Assembly: GCA_015233935.1 (NCBI GenBank)
Contig: JADFXB010000002.1
Span: 1-64,000 of the forward strand
Reading direction: 5' to 3'
Source of the DNA: Magnetococcales bacterium
Lineage (GTDB): Bacteria; Pseudomonadota; Magnetococcia; Magnetococcales; JADFXB01
Length of the DNA stretch: 64,000 bases
This document shows positions 1-9,370 of this stretch, one piece after another (position 1 is the stretch's first letter; every line of letters starts with the position of its first letter). The translations under genes were made by a program, and so were the position numbers. Below the pieces are notes generated by a model. That model saw nothing but the letters and a program-made list of their open reading frames with translations. It was not told where the DNA came from and did no database searches.

Positions 1-1652
1 ATAATGTCACACATCATGGAGGCGGCCACGTCGCCGGGTTTACTGGCTTTCAGGGCTTTGGTTTTTTCACCAGAGCCATTGGAAGTGGAGGGTTTTTCTT
101 CCAGGTGGATATCGCTCAAGGTATCCACCACCACCTCTTCGGGAACGCCGTCCACCGTCAGGAAGATATGACGCTCCTTGGTTCCCTGGCGGAAGCCATG
201 GCCGGAAGCATCGATGCGCACATGGTAGGTTTCTCCATGCAGCACCATATTGAACTCCACGGGAGCCCGTTCGTTGCAATTACTGCTGGGTTGTGGGGCC
301 AGCTCCATGGGTTTGAGATTACCCGAATTGCGCTCTTCCAAAAATTTGCGCCCAATCTCCGGGAACATGGCATAGGTGAGGGTGTCTTCCACCGAACGGG
401 CCAGGGGACCAATCTCCTGGCTCAACCGGTCCATCTCTTCCGGTAACAAATCGGCAGGACGGCAAGTGATTAAATCCTCCTTGCCCAAGGCCATTTGTTG
501 AACTTCCGGGTTGACGGGGGCCGGTGATTTGCCATAACCGCCGATAAGGTAGCGTTTCACCTCCTGGGTCATGGTCTTGTAACGCTGCCCGCTCAAGACA
601 TTAAGGACCGCCTGGGTTCCCACAATCTGGGAGGTGGGGGTGACCAGGGGAGGATAGCCCAAATCTTCCCGCACACGGGGAATTTCTGCCAACACTTCAT
701 CCATACGGTCGATAGCATTGGCCTTTTTCAATTGATCGGCCAGGTTGGAGATCATACCGCCCGGAACCTGGTTGACCTGCACCCGGGTGTCTACCCCGGT
801 GAACTCACTCTCAAACTCATGATATTTCTTGCGAATTGTCGCAAAATGGGCGGAAATGGTCTGGAGTTTTTGCAGATCCAGGCCACTATCATAAGGGGAG
901 TTTTTGAGGGCGGCCACCATGCTTTCCGTGGGGGGATGGCTGGTTCCACCACCAAAGGCGGAGAGGGCGGTATCAATGTGGCTGCACCCATTCTCAATGG
1001 CCTTCAACTGGCACATTTCTGCCAGACCGGCAGTGGCATGGGAGTGAAGATGCAGGGGAATATCCACCGCCTGCCGCAGACTGGCAAACAGGGTAGCCGC
1101 AGTAAAGGGGGTGAGAAGACCTGCCATATCCTTGATGCAGACGCTGTCGCACCCCAAGGCGGCCATTTCACGGGCCATATCCACGAATCCCTCAATGGTA
1201 TGGACCGGACTCACCGTGTAGGAGATGGCACCCTGGGTGTGGGCACCACTTTCCTTGGCAGCCTGAATCGCCACCCGCAGATTACGCATATCGTTCATGG
1301 CATCGAAAATGCGGAAGACATCGATGCCGTTACTGGTGCAACGTCGTACAAAATCAACCACCACATCGTCGGAATAGTGGCGATAACCCAATAAATTTTG
1401 GCCGCGCAGCAACATTTGCAACCGGGTGTTGGGCAAGTGTCGGCGCAACATGCGCAGTCTTTCCCAGGGATCCTCACGCAGAAAACGCAGGCAACTGTCA
1501 AAGGTTGCCCCGCCCCATACCTCCAGGGACCAGTAACCAATTCGGTCCAACTGGTCGCAGACGGGCAGCATGTCGTCAATGCGCATGCGGGTGGCGATAA
1601 GGGATTGGTGGGCGTCACGCAGGATGGTTTCGGTGACGTTAACTTTTGCCAT
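1..1652 (-). CDS. pycB: Pyruvate carboxylase subunit B / oxaloacetate decarboxylase alpha subunit (C-terminus off window)
   Basis: Reverse-strand translation starts MAKVNVTETILRDAHQSLIATR (carboxyltransferase motif) at 1652 and stays open to the window edge. Adjacent to the biotin carboxylase gene. Confidence 0.9.
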   Translation of the reverse strand, partial: MAKVNVTETILRDAHQSLIATRMRIDDMLPVCDQLDRIGYWSLEVWGGATFDSCLRFLREDPWERLRMLRRHLPNTRLQMLLRGQNLLGYRHYSDDVVVDFVRRCTSNGIDVFRIFDAMNDMRNLRVAIQAAKESGAHTQGAISYTVSPVHTIEGFVDMAREMAALGCDSVCIKDMAGLLTPFTAATLFASLRQAVDIPLHLHSHATAGLAEMCQLKAIENGCSHIDTALSAFGGGTSHPPTESMVAALKNSPYDSGLDLQKLQTISAHFATIRKKYHEFESEFTGVDTRVQVNQVPGGMISNLADQLKKANAIDRMDEVLAEIPRVREDLGYPPLVTPTSQIVGTQAVLNVLSGQRYKTMTQEVKRYLIGGYGKSPAPVNPEVQQMALGKEDLITCRPADLLPEEMDRLSQEIGPLARSVEDTLTYAMFPEIGRKFLEERNSGNLKPMELAPQPSSNCNERAPVEFNMVLHGETYHVRIDASGHGFRQGTKERHIFLTVDGVPEEVVVDTLSDIHLEEKPSTSNGSGEKTKALKASKPGDVAASMMCDI

Positions 1653-1679
1653 GCCTAGCTTCCTTTTCCAGAACGAGTC

Positions 1680-3113
1680 CTACCAGCCTGCGTAAACTGC
1701 AATGGCCGCTGCCAGGGCAGTGGCACGCATATCTTTACGCTCTTTCTGAGAATACTCAGCCAATTGTGGGGTGCTCTCCACAAAGCTGGTGGTGAAATTT
1801 CCCGACTTGAATTCGGGGGATTCCAGTATTTTCTGATAATAGGGTATGGTGCTTTTGATGCCGAAGACCTCCATATCCTTGAGTGCGCGACTGGAACGGT
1901 TGACCACATCCTCCCATGTCAGTGCCCAGACGATCACTTTGGCAAGCATGGAATCGAAGTAGGGAGGAACGTCATAGCCGGTATAAATGGCCGAGTCGGT
2001 TCGGATGCCGGGGCCGCCAGGGGCATAATAACGGGTGATACGACCAAAGCTGGGGACGAACCCTTTGGCGGGATCTTCCGCATTGATGCGAAACTGGATA
2101 GAAAAACCCCGATGGTTCACATCCACCTGTTTGTAGCTCAATTTGCCGCCGTTGGCGATTTGGATCATCTCCTGGACAATGTCCACCCCGGTAATGGTCT
2201 CGGTGATGGTATGTTCCACCTGAACCCGGGTGTTCATTTCCATGAAATAGAATTGACCATTCTGGTCCAGCAAAAATTCCACCGTACCTGCATTTTGATA
2301 GCCCACGGCCTTGGCCAGATTGACGGCCAGTTGGCACACATGCAACCGTTGTTGCACGGTCAATTGGGGGCTGGGGGCAATTTCAATGAGTTTTTGATTG
2401 CGCCGTTGAATGGAGCAATCCCGCTCATTCAGGTGGATGACGTTACCGTGTTTATCAGCGAGAATCTGTACTTCGATATGGCGCGGATTGACGATGCATT
2501 TTTCCATGAAAATTTCCGCGCTGCCGAAGGCTTTGGTCACTTCAGAGATGACCCGCTCGTAGCTTTTGCGTAAATCTTCTTCATTGTCGCAACGACGGAT
2601 ACCACGCCCGCCACCGCCGGAAGTGGCCTTCAGCATCACCGGATAGCCGATCTCTTTGGCCATGGCGATGGCGTGGTCCAGGCTTTCCAGATTGCCGTGG
2701 CTGCCGGGGATGATGGGGAGTCCGGCATCCTTGGCGGCTTTCAAGGCTTGGGTTTTATCCCCCATTTGGCGGATAACTTTGGCACTGGGACCGATGAAGC
2801 GCACACCGCGTTTTTCGCACTCTTCGGCCAGGGCGGGGTTTTCCGACAAAAAGCCGTAACCGGGATGGAGCAGGTCGCATTCATGGCGAACGGCCAGATC
2901 CACAATATTTTTCACATTGAGGTAGCCAGCCACCGGATCGGGACCTAAGGGGACTGCCTGGTCAGCCTTTTTGACATGCAAGGCGTGACGGTCGGCGTCC
3001 GAATAGATGGCCACTGAGCGAATGTCCATTTCTGCACAGGCGCGGATGATGCGCACGGCAATTTCGCCCCGGTTGGCGATGAGTAGTTTTTGTGGCCGAG
3101 TCATAGGCTGCAT
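1680..3113 (-). CDS. pycA: Biotin carboxylase / pyruvate carboxylase subunit A
   Basis: 477 aa; KLLIANRGEIAVRIIRACAEM, KATSGGGGRGIRRC, EMNTRVQVEHTITE motifs of biotin carboxylases; next to pycB. Confidence 0.93.
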   Translation of the reverse strand: MQPMTRPQKLLIANRGEIAVRIIRACAEMDIRSVAIYSDADRHALHVKKADQAVPLGPDPVAGYLNVKNIVDLAVRHECDLLHPGYGFLSENPALAEECEKRGVRFIGPSAKVIRQMGDKTQALKAAKDAGLPIIPGSHGNLESLDHAIAMAKEIGYPVMLKATSGGGGRGIRRCDNEEDLRKSYERVISEVTKAFGSAEIFMEKCIVNPRHIEVQILADKHGNVIHLNERDCSIQRRNQKLIEIAPSPQLTVQQRLHVCQLAVNLAKAVGYQNAGTVEFLLDQNGQFYFMEMNTRVQVEHTITETITGVDIVQEMIQIANGGKLSYKQVDVNHRGFSIQFRINAEDPAKGFVPSFGRITRYYAPGGPGIRTDSAIYTGYDVPPYFDSMLAKVIVWALTWEDVVNRSSRALKDMEVFGIKSTIPYYQKILESPEFKSGNFTTSFVESTPQLAEYSQKERKDMRATALAAAIAVYAGW

Positions 3114-3407
3114 TTTCCCTTATTGAGCCAAACCACCGCTAACTAAAAGTGTCCACAACAAGCCGCACAAATCCCTCTACCATCGATTAATGGAAGAAAG
3201 GTTTGAAAATTCTATATTTTCCAGCTAATGAGGTGGTCTGCACTTCTGCTGCAAACGATGGGCGATGAACCGACCTCGGTGTATAGAGCGGACTGCAATG
3301 GACTGTCTAGGTATCTGTTGAAGACTCTACATCATAGCCCTAGATTACCCTTTTGGAAAGGTTTCCTGTTGATCGGTTCCATGGGTTGGAAAAATTAGGG
3401 CCTATAT

Positions 3408-4451
3408 TCACGGCTTGTTGGAGCGAAACGCGCGCCAGACGACAAAATTATCTTCCTGTTGAATGGGTTCCACTCCTTTAAGCAAAGTGGCCATGATGCC
3501 CCCATAATCCAGGAAACGGCTGCCCACCAGGCGCAATTCACCGCCAGGGGCCAGAATGTTGGTGGCAGAAGTGATAAATTGGCGGGCAATTTGATAGTCG
3601 CTGCGGGTTCCCCGATGGAAGGGGGGATTGCTGACAATGGTATTAAAGCGCATGCGGGAGAGTTGTTGGCCGATGCCGTTTTCTGCAACCACCTGGCACC
3701 GCTTTTCCAACTGGTTGATGGCAATACTTTGCTGGCAGCATTTGACGGCGGAATAAAGATCATCGCTCATCACCACCTGGCATTCCGGCCATTGTTTGGC
3801 CAGGGTGATGCCCAACAGGCCATTGCCGCAGCCAAAGTCCAACAGACGCTCGCCAGGGGTGCTGGTGATGGTTTCCAGAAGCAGTAGGGAGGCTGGATCC
3901 GGGCGATTCCAGGAGAAAAGACCGGGACGGGTGGCCAGTTCCACTCCGTTGACCACCATGGATTGGAACTCTTCCTGTTGGGGGAGTTCTCCCTCTTCAG
4001 CCTTCAGGGCGACCAGGCGCAGATGGCCCTTGTAGTAGACGGTCTCGGCTTTGGGAAAAAGGGTTTGCAGGGAGGCGATGCCATCCTCACGGGAGCCGAA
4101 CACCCACAGGTGCTTGCCGGGTTGCAGACAAGACAGGGCGCGCTGGATGGCAAAACGGGTGGCTTCTTTGCCGGGCATCAGCTCCATGAGGATGCCTGCC
4201 GAGGCGACTCCGGCGGATGGATGATCATCCAGTTTGCGTTCAATGCGGGGCTGGTGATCATTAAACCGTTGAAAAATGGACTGACGACCGGCCACCAGGG
4301 TTCCCTTGAATCCCAGGGGGGTGAGGATTTCCACCGGCGAGGGCAGCTCTGTGGTCCAATGGACCAAATGAATATGATCCAGTTCTGCCACCGGGCAGAC
4401 CTCTGTCAAACCTTCAAAAAAACGTTGTGCCGCACGGGCGTCTGGTTTCAT
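3408..4451 (-). CDS. rsmC: RsmC/RlmG-like rRNA (guanine-N2) methyltransferase
   Basis: 347 aa; SAM motif LLDFGCGNGLLGI and NPPFHRG catalytic motif; two-domain RsmC-like length. Confidence 0.8.
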   Translation of the reverse strand: MKPDARAAQRFFEGLTEVCPVAELDHIHLVHWTTELPSPVEILTPLGFKGTLVAGRQSIFQRFNDHQPRIERKLDDHPSAGVASAGILMELMPGKEATRFAIQRALSCLQPGKHLWVFGSREDGIASLQTLFPKAETVYYKGHLRLVALKAEEGELPQQEEFQSMVVNGVELATRPGLFSWNRPDPASLLLLETITSTPGERLLDFGCGNGLLGITLAKQWPECQVVMSDDLYSAVKCCQQSIAINQLEKRCQVVAENGIGQQLSRMRFNTIVSNPPFHRGTRSDYQIARQFITSATNILAPGGELRLVGSRFLDYGGIMATLLKGVEPIQQEDNFVVWRAFRSNKP

Positions 4452-4515
4452 GGGGGGTCCCTGTTTTCAATGGTTCATCGCCAGCGGGGATGAGAACCTG
4501 GAAACAAGGCTTTTG

Positions 4516-5160
4516 TCAACTGCTGCTCTCGCGCATTTCCCGAATCTCCAACACCATGCGTACCAGATCGGCCACGGTGCGGGCATTCATTTTGCGCATG
4601 ACGCTGGCCCGGTGACCTTCCACCGTCTTGATGCTGATTTGCAGAATATCGGCAATTTGCTTGTTGACCTTGCCCAGGACCACCAGATCCAACACCTCTC
4701 GTTCCCGGTTGGAGAGATCGTTCCAGCGGGCTATCAGATTGACTGATTCCTGTTTTTGTTCCCAGGTGAGCAAATTGTCCCGGATGGCTTTTTGCAGGGT
4801 ATCCAGTAAACGTTGGTCGTTGAAGGGTTTTTCAATAAAATCCACTGCACCGTGTTTCATGGCCTTCACCGCCATGGGCACATCGCCATGGCCGGTGATA
4901 AAAATAATGGGCAGGGGCATCCCCCGTTCACGCAGGTGATCCTGCAACTCCAGACCGCTTAATCCGGGCATGCGCACATCCAGCAATAAGCATCCAGGTG
5001 TATTGTTTTGATAATGATTGAGAAAAACTTGTGCAGAAGGGAAGGACTCCACTTTAAGTCCTACCGATTCGATGAGCCAGACCAGGGATTCCCGCACGGC
5101 CTGATCGTCATCCACCACGTAGACAACTGGTTGTGAAGAAATAGAAGGGTTTTTATTCAT
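4516..5160 (-). CDS. FixJ-type response regulator (REC + LuxR HTH)
   Basis: VYVVDDDQAVRESLVWLIES, LLLDVRMPGLSG, C-terminal LSNREREVLDLVVLGKVNKQIADILQISIKTVEGHRA. Confidence 0.92.
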   Translation of the reverse strand: MNKNPSISSQPVVYVVDDDQAVRESLVWLIESVGLKVESFPSAQVFLNHYQNNTPGCLLLDVRMPGLSGLELQDHLRERGMPLPIIFITGHGDVPMAVKAMKHGAVDFIEKPFNDQRLLDTLQKAIRDNLLTWEQKQESVNLIARWNDLSNREREVLDLVVLGKVNKQIADILQISIKTVEGHRASVMRKMNARTVADLVRMVLEIREMRESSS

Positions 5161-7730
5161 GACGCTCTCCCCGAACCCATGGGTAGGTGAATACCGAAGA
5201 TCGCTCCTCCCTCCTTGCTGTTTTCAAACCACAGTCGGCCACCGTGGTGTTCAATGATGGATTGGCTGATAGACAATCCCAAGCCCATACCATCGGGTTT
5301 GGTGGTAAAAAATGGACAAAACAACTCCCCCACCAGTCGGGGATCGATACCTGGTCCCGTATCCTGGATGACAAGACGAACCGTATCCTTGTCGTAGCAG
5401 GCGATGGACATATCCAACACCCGCAACTCTTGATCCGATTCCAGCATGGCCTCAATGGCGTTTCGCATCAGGTTTTGAATCACCTGTTGAATTTGGATGG
5501 TATCCACCACTACCGGATGGGTGCTCTCGTCGGTACGAAAACGAACGGCCACCCCGTGACGGCGGGTTTCATAATCCATGAATTCAACCGCATCCCGCAC
5601 CACCTGGGTCAATTCCACCAGCATGGGGTTGATTTTGCCTTTGCTAAGAAAACCCCGTAAATTTTGCATCACCAATCCAACACGTTCTGCCTGTTCACCA
5701 ATGCGATCCACCACCGCCAATATTTCGTGGTAGTCCCACTGATTGGAACGCAATCGACGGGAGCAGCCACGGGCGTAGTTGAGAATGGCAGCCAACGGTT
5801 GATTTAATTCATGGGCGATGCCGGAGGCGATATTGCCCATGGTCTGTAATCTTTGCACATGGGCCAGGGCTTCCTGTTGTTCACGAATTCTCCGGGTAGC
5901 CGCCAATTTTTCCGTCACATCGGTAATAATAGAAACAAAACCAATCAATTGGCCACTAGCGTCTCTTTTATAAGCCCAATCCACCTGAACATCAATCATT
6001 TTCCCTGATTGAGTACGATTTTTCCCGAAATAGGGGGTGGGAGGGGGTTGATGGGCGACCAGTTGGGACAGATAATGAACCAGTTGGCGGCGATCACCCT
6101 CCTCACTGAAATGATCAAAAACGGTTGTGCCAATTAGTTGATCTTCTTCCATTTCCAGCATGCGATTACGGGCAGGATTACTGAAAGTTATAACCCCTTC
6201 TGTTGTGCACTCCTCCACCCCATGGGGAATTAGATTGACCAACAGGCGAAAACGTTCCTCACTGGCTTTCAGTGCCAGCTCCGCATCCTTGCGTTCTGTG
6301 ATATCCCGTACAATACCGATAAAATGGTGGTGTTCTTTCCAGGCCATGGCACTGACGTGGAGATCCAGCAATCGGCGGCTACCATCTTTGCGCAATCCAG
6401 GAACCTCGATGGGGCGGTCGAGAATGTGTGAAATGCCTGTCTCTTGTAATCGTTTCACCCCACCTAAATGCTGATGGTGAAACTCTTGGGGCATGAGATC
6501 GGTAAGGGGAAAGGGGAGAGTTTCTGTGGTTTGGAATATTTTTTCTCCGGCTGGATTCATGGCAATGATCTGGCTTTCCTCATCGATGACGATGATACCA
6601 TCTGCCACATTGGCCACCACGGCTTCCAGCTCACGGGCGTTATCTTGCAGTGTTTGCTGGGCGGTTTTAATTTTCCCGATCAAGTCATGAAAGAGATCTT
6701 CCAGTACCACCAGGGGATCCCCTTGAGGGGGTAAAGCCAGGGACTCTCCCAGCTCTTTGCGGGCAAACTCCTTCACTTTGAGGTTTAACGCCGTTATCCT
6801 CCTGGTGAGTAGAATCATGATGACCAGAAAGGAGAGCAGCATGGAGATACCCATGATTAAGCGGGCGGATCTTTCCTCATGAAACAGTTTTTCGATCATT
6901 TGCCCCAGTTCTTCACGGGGGGCCAGGGTGCCAAACTGCAAGAGCAATTCCGAATCGCCATAATCCAGAATATGAAAATTACCAATAGTATAATTATCTT
7001 TATGATCTGAAACTAAGGAACCTATAGGGATGAAATCAGGTGCGCTGGATGCCACTATTTTTCCATTTCGATTGGCATCAGTTAATATTATGATGCTATT
7101 AGTAACCTGCTCATCCCACAACAAGGATGAAAGAAAATGGCCATCCATGGGAGTGGCCAGAAGGAGAGTAGCGCGTTCCTCCTCTTTATGATATGGTATG
7201 CCCCGGCTGGTGATGAGATAGGGGGTATCCTCCAACAGGGTTAAGTAATGCTGATTGTTACTTAATTTCAGAAGCAAGGGGGAAGGTTGGCGCAGGGCTT
7301 CTGGCAGAGCCTGGGCGAGTGTGGAATAAATTTCCTTCACCTGCTTGTCCTTGTCCAGGAGCATCCATATCTTCGGTAGCGGGTAGGAGCGCAACAGGGT
7401 ATTGCCGGGGTTCCATTCCGGCAGGGTGTTGCGTTGCAGAATGTCCTCCGTGGCCCAACGAGAGGCACTTGCTTCTATATACTCCTGCATTCCTTCCCGT
7501 CCAACCACCAGCTCTGCCAATTCTGGCAGTTTACGCAGGTGGTGATCCAAACGAAAGCGGTTGACCCGTGCACTGTGTTCAAATTCATGGCTGTGATGGG
7601 CAAGAAAGGTCTCTTTTAGCCCATGGGTTTGGATATCATCCAACAAGAGCCAGACCCCGGCGGATACCAGAAGGGTAATCACCACCATCTTGACCGTAAG
7701 CAAGGAATGGGTGGCAAAATGGTTTAACAT
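5157..7730 (-). CDS. FixL-like membrane PAS sensor histidine kinase
   Basis: 857 aa from MLNHFATHSLLTVK at 7730. Two TM segments, PAS domains, GIAHELNQPLAAILNYARG H-box, NLMRNAIEAM N-box, DTGPGIDP. Overlaps the regulator start by 4 bp (ATGA). Confidence 0.9.
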   Translation of the reverse strand: MLNHFATHSLLTVKMVVITLLVSAGVWLLLDDIQTHGLKETFLAHHSHEFEHSARVNRFRLDHHLRKLPELAELVVGREGMQEYIEASASRWATEDILQRNTLPEWNPGNTLLRSYPLPKIWMLLDKDKQVKEIYSTLAQALPEALRQPSPLLLKLSNNQHYLTLLEDTPYLITSRGIPYHKEEERATLLLATPMDGHFLSSLLWDEQVTNSIIILTDANRNGKIVASSAPDFIPIGSLVSDHKDNYTIGNFHILDYGDSELLLQFGTLAPREELGQMIEKLFHEERSARLIMGISMLLSFLVIMILLTRRITALNLKVKEFARKELGESLALPPQGDPLVVLEDLFHDLIGKIKTAQQTLQDNARELEAVVANVADGIIVIDEESQIIAMNPAGEKIFQTTETLPFPLTDLMPQEFHHQHLGGVKRLQETGISHILDRPIEVPGLRKDGSRRLLDLHVSAMAWKEHHHFIGIVRDITERKDAELALKASEERFRLLVNLIPHGVEECTTEGVITFSNPARNRMLEMEEDQLIGTTVFDHFSEEGDRRQLVHYLSQLVAHQPPPTPYFGKNRTQSGKMIDVQVDWAYKRDASGQLIGFVSIITDVTEKLAATRRIREQQEALAHVQRLQTMGNIASGIAHELNQPLAAILNYARGCSRRLRSNQWDYHEILAVVDRIGEQAERVGLVMQNLRGFLSKGKINPMLVELTQVVRDAVEFMDYETRRHGVAVRFRTDESTHPVVVDTIQIQQVIQNLMRNAIEAMLESDQELRVLDMSIACYDKDTVRLVIQDTGPGIDPRLVGELFCPFFTTKPDGMGLGLSISQSIIEHHGGRLWFENSKEGGAIFGIHLPMGSGRAS

Positions 7731-7856
7731 GAGGCGATCCCGTGGTTGCAGGGGTGATCCATAGCAAATCAGGCGAACTGACGATTTAACAGGAAGTGTG
7801 TGGTTTGCCAAACAAAAAATCAATCCCGTCTCTTTAATTAACACGCCCTGGAGAGT

Positions 7857-8744
7857 ATGACGATGGCTGATATGGAAGGCATGAGTGAGGCCAAACGCTA
7901 TCACCTGGATGTTCCCGCACAAAACTGGTCCTATGCTTTGAAGGGATGCAACTCCCTGGATTGGGGGATGAAAAACCGGTTGGCCAATATATTCAATCCG
8001 GTATCGGGTAAGACAGTGATGCTGGCGGTGGATCATGGTTATTTCATGGGACCCACCACGGGTCTGGAACGCATGGATGTTACCATTGTTCCTTTGTTGC
8101 CCTACGCGGATACCTTGATGTGCACCCGTGGTATTCTTCGTTCCACCATTCCGGCAGAGTTCAACCGGGGCGTGGTGCTGCGGGCCTCTGGTGGTCCCAG
8201 CATTTTGAAAGAACTCTCCGACGAAGAAATTGCCGTGGATATGGAAGATGCCCTGCGACTCAACGCCTCGGCGGTGGCGGTGCAGGTTTTCATTGGTGGT
8301 CCCTTCGAGACCCGCTCCGTGCATAATATGACCCGACTGGTGGACAAGGGATTGCGTTATGGCATGCCTGTTTTAGGGGTCACGGCAGTTGGTAAGGAGT
8401 TGACCAGGGATGCCCAATATTTGCGTCTGGCCACCCGTATTTGTGCTGAACTGGGGGCTGCTTACGTCAAGACCTACTATTGTGCAGAGGGGTTTGAATC
8501 GGTAACGGCCTCTTGTCCGGTTCCCATTGTTATTGCCGGGGGCAAGAAATTGCCGGAACTGGAAGCTTTGCAAATGGCGGAACGGGCTATTCAAGAAGGT
8601 GCCGCCGGTGTGGATATGGGACGCAATATTTTTCAATCGGAAGCCCCTGCCGCCATGATTCAGGCAGTGCGTAAGGTGGTGCATGAAGGTTGGAGCGCGG
8701 CCCACGCCTTCCAGTTTTTTGAAGAGGAAAGACAGAAAGCCTGA
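7857..8744 (+). CDS. lsrF: LsrF-like aldolase / 3-hydroxy-5-phosphonooxypentane-2,4-dione thiolase family
   Basis: 295 aa; [78 protein letters not shown] all match recalled LsrF sequence. Confidence 0.88.
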   Translation: MTMADMEGMSEAKRYHLDVPAQNWSYALKGCNSLDWGMKNRLANIFNPVSGKTVMLAVDHGYFMGPTTGLERMDVTIVPLLPYADTLMCTRGILRSTIPAEFNRGVVLRASGGPSILKELSDEEIAVDMEDALRLNASAVAVQVFIGGPFETRSVHNMTRLVDKGLRYGMPVLGVTAVGKELTRDAQYLRLATRICAELGAAYVKTYYCAEGFESVTASCPVPIVIAGGKKLPELEALQMAERAIQEGAAGVDMGRNIFQSEAPAAMIQAVRKVVHEGWSAAHAFQFFEEERQKA

Positions 8745-8783
8745 TCTTTCTTACCATATTTCCTTCTTTATACAGGTGACCTT

Positions 8784-9347
8784 ATGGGAACCAAGGTAAT
8801 GTTGACATTGGGTGGCATCCTCTTTCTGCTTTTGGGAGTGGCCATTCTTGTCTATCAGGCCAGCACCAGTATGGTGGAAGCCTTTATGTTTATAGGCATT
8901 GGCATTGGATTCTTCGTGGCCCTGGATTGGTACAATACGCGCAACGCCAAACGATCTTCCTTGATCATTTTGGAAGATGAGGAAGGAACCACTGAAGCAC
9001 CTGTTGTCGCCGAGGGAGAAGGGCTGGAGGAGGGGGAAGGAGAGGTCAAAGGAGGTGGTGGCGGTGGTGGTGGAGGTGGTGGAGGTGCCCGTGGCAGCCA
9101 CTTGGAACAGGCGGAACTCCTCTTCCAGAAAATTGTTGCCGCACCCAAAGAGGATATGGTTGCCCAACTGGTCAATAAAGGCATGGAGGAGGTGGGATCC
9201 ATGGGATATTCGGAAAAGGGGATCAATGCCTTCATAGCCAAACTTTCCAGCAACCTTGCCGCCATGACCCCGCAAAATTTTTCTGAACAATCCATGAAAA
9301 ACCGTGCCGCTGCCCAGGCAGCCTTGGCCAAATCGAAAAGTTCCTAA
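8784..9347 (+). CDS. Small two-TM membrane protein with acidic and poly-Gly linker
   Basis: 187 aa; two hydrophobic helices, then DEEEGTTEAPVV...EGEGEVKGGGGGGGGGGGGARG and a soluble C-terminal region; RBS-like AGGTGA upstream. Confidence 0.7.
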   Translation: MGTKVMLTLGGILFLLLGVAILVYQASTSMVEAFMFIGIGIGFFVALDWYNTRNAKRSSLIILEDEEGTTEAPVVAEGEGLEEGEGEVKGGGGGGGGGGGGARGSHLEQAELLFQKIVAAPKEDMVAQLVNKGMEEVGSMGYSEKGINAFIAKLSSNLAAMTPQNFSEQSMKNRAAAQAALAKSKSS

Positions 9348-9370
9348 GGATCGGGTGAGCAGGATAGGCC

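Noticed and set aside
1764-2573. 269-aa plus-strand ORF
   Set aside because: Antisense to biotin carboxylase, whose motifs are unambiguous.
7731-8324. N-terminal extension of the 1055-aa ORF at 5157..8324
   Set aside because: The extension overlaps the lsrF gene on the opposite strand and has no TM or PAS character; the kinase starts naturally at 7730.
8855-9331. Minus-strand ORF with a poly-proline tract
   Set aside because: Reverse complement of the poly-glycine codons in the plus-strand gene; no independent support.
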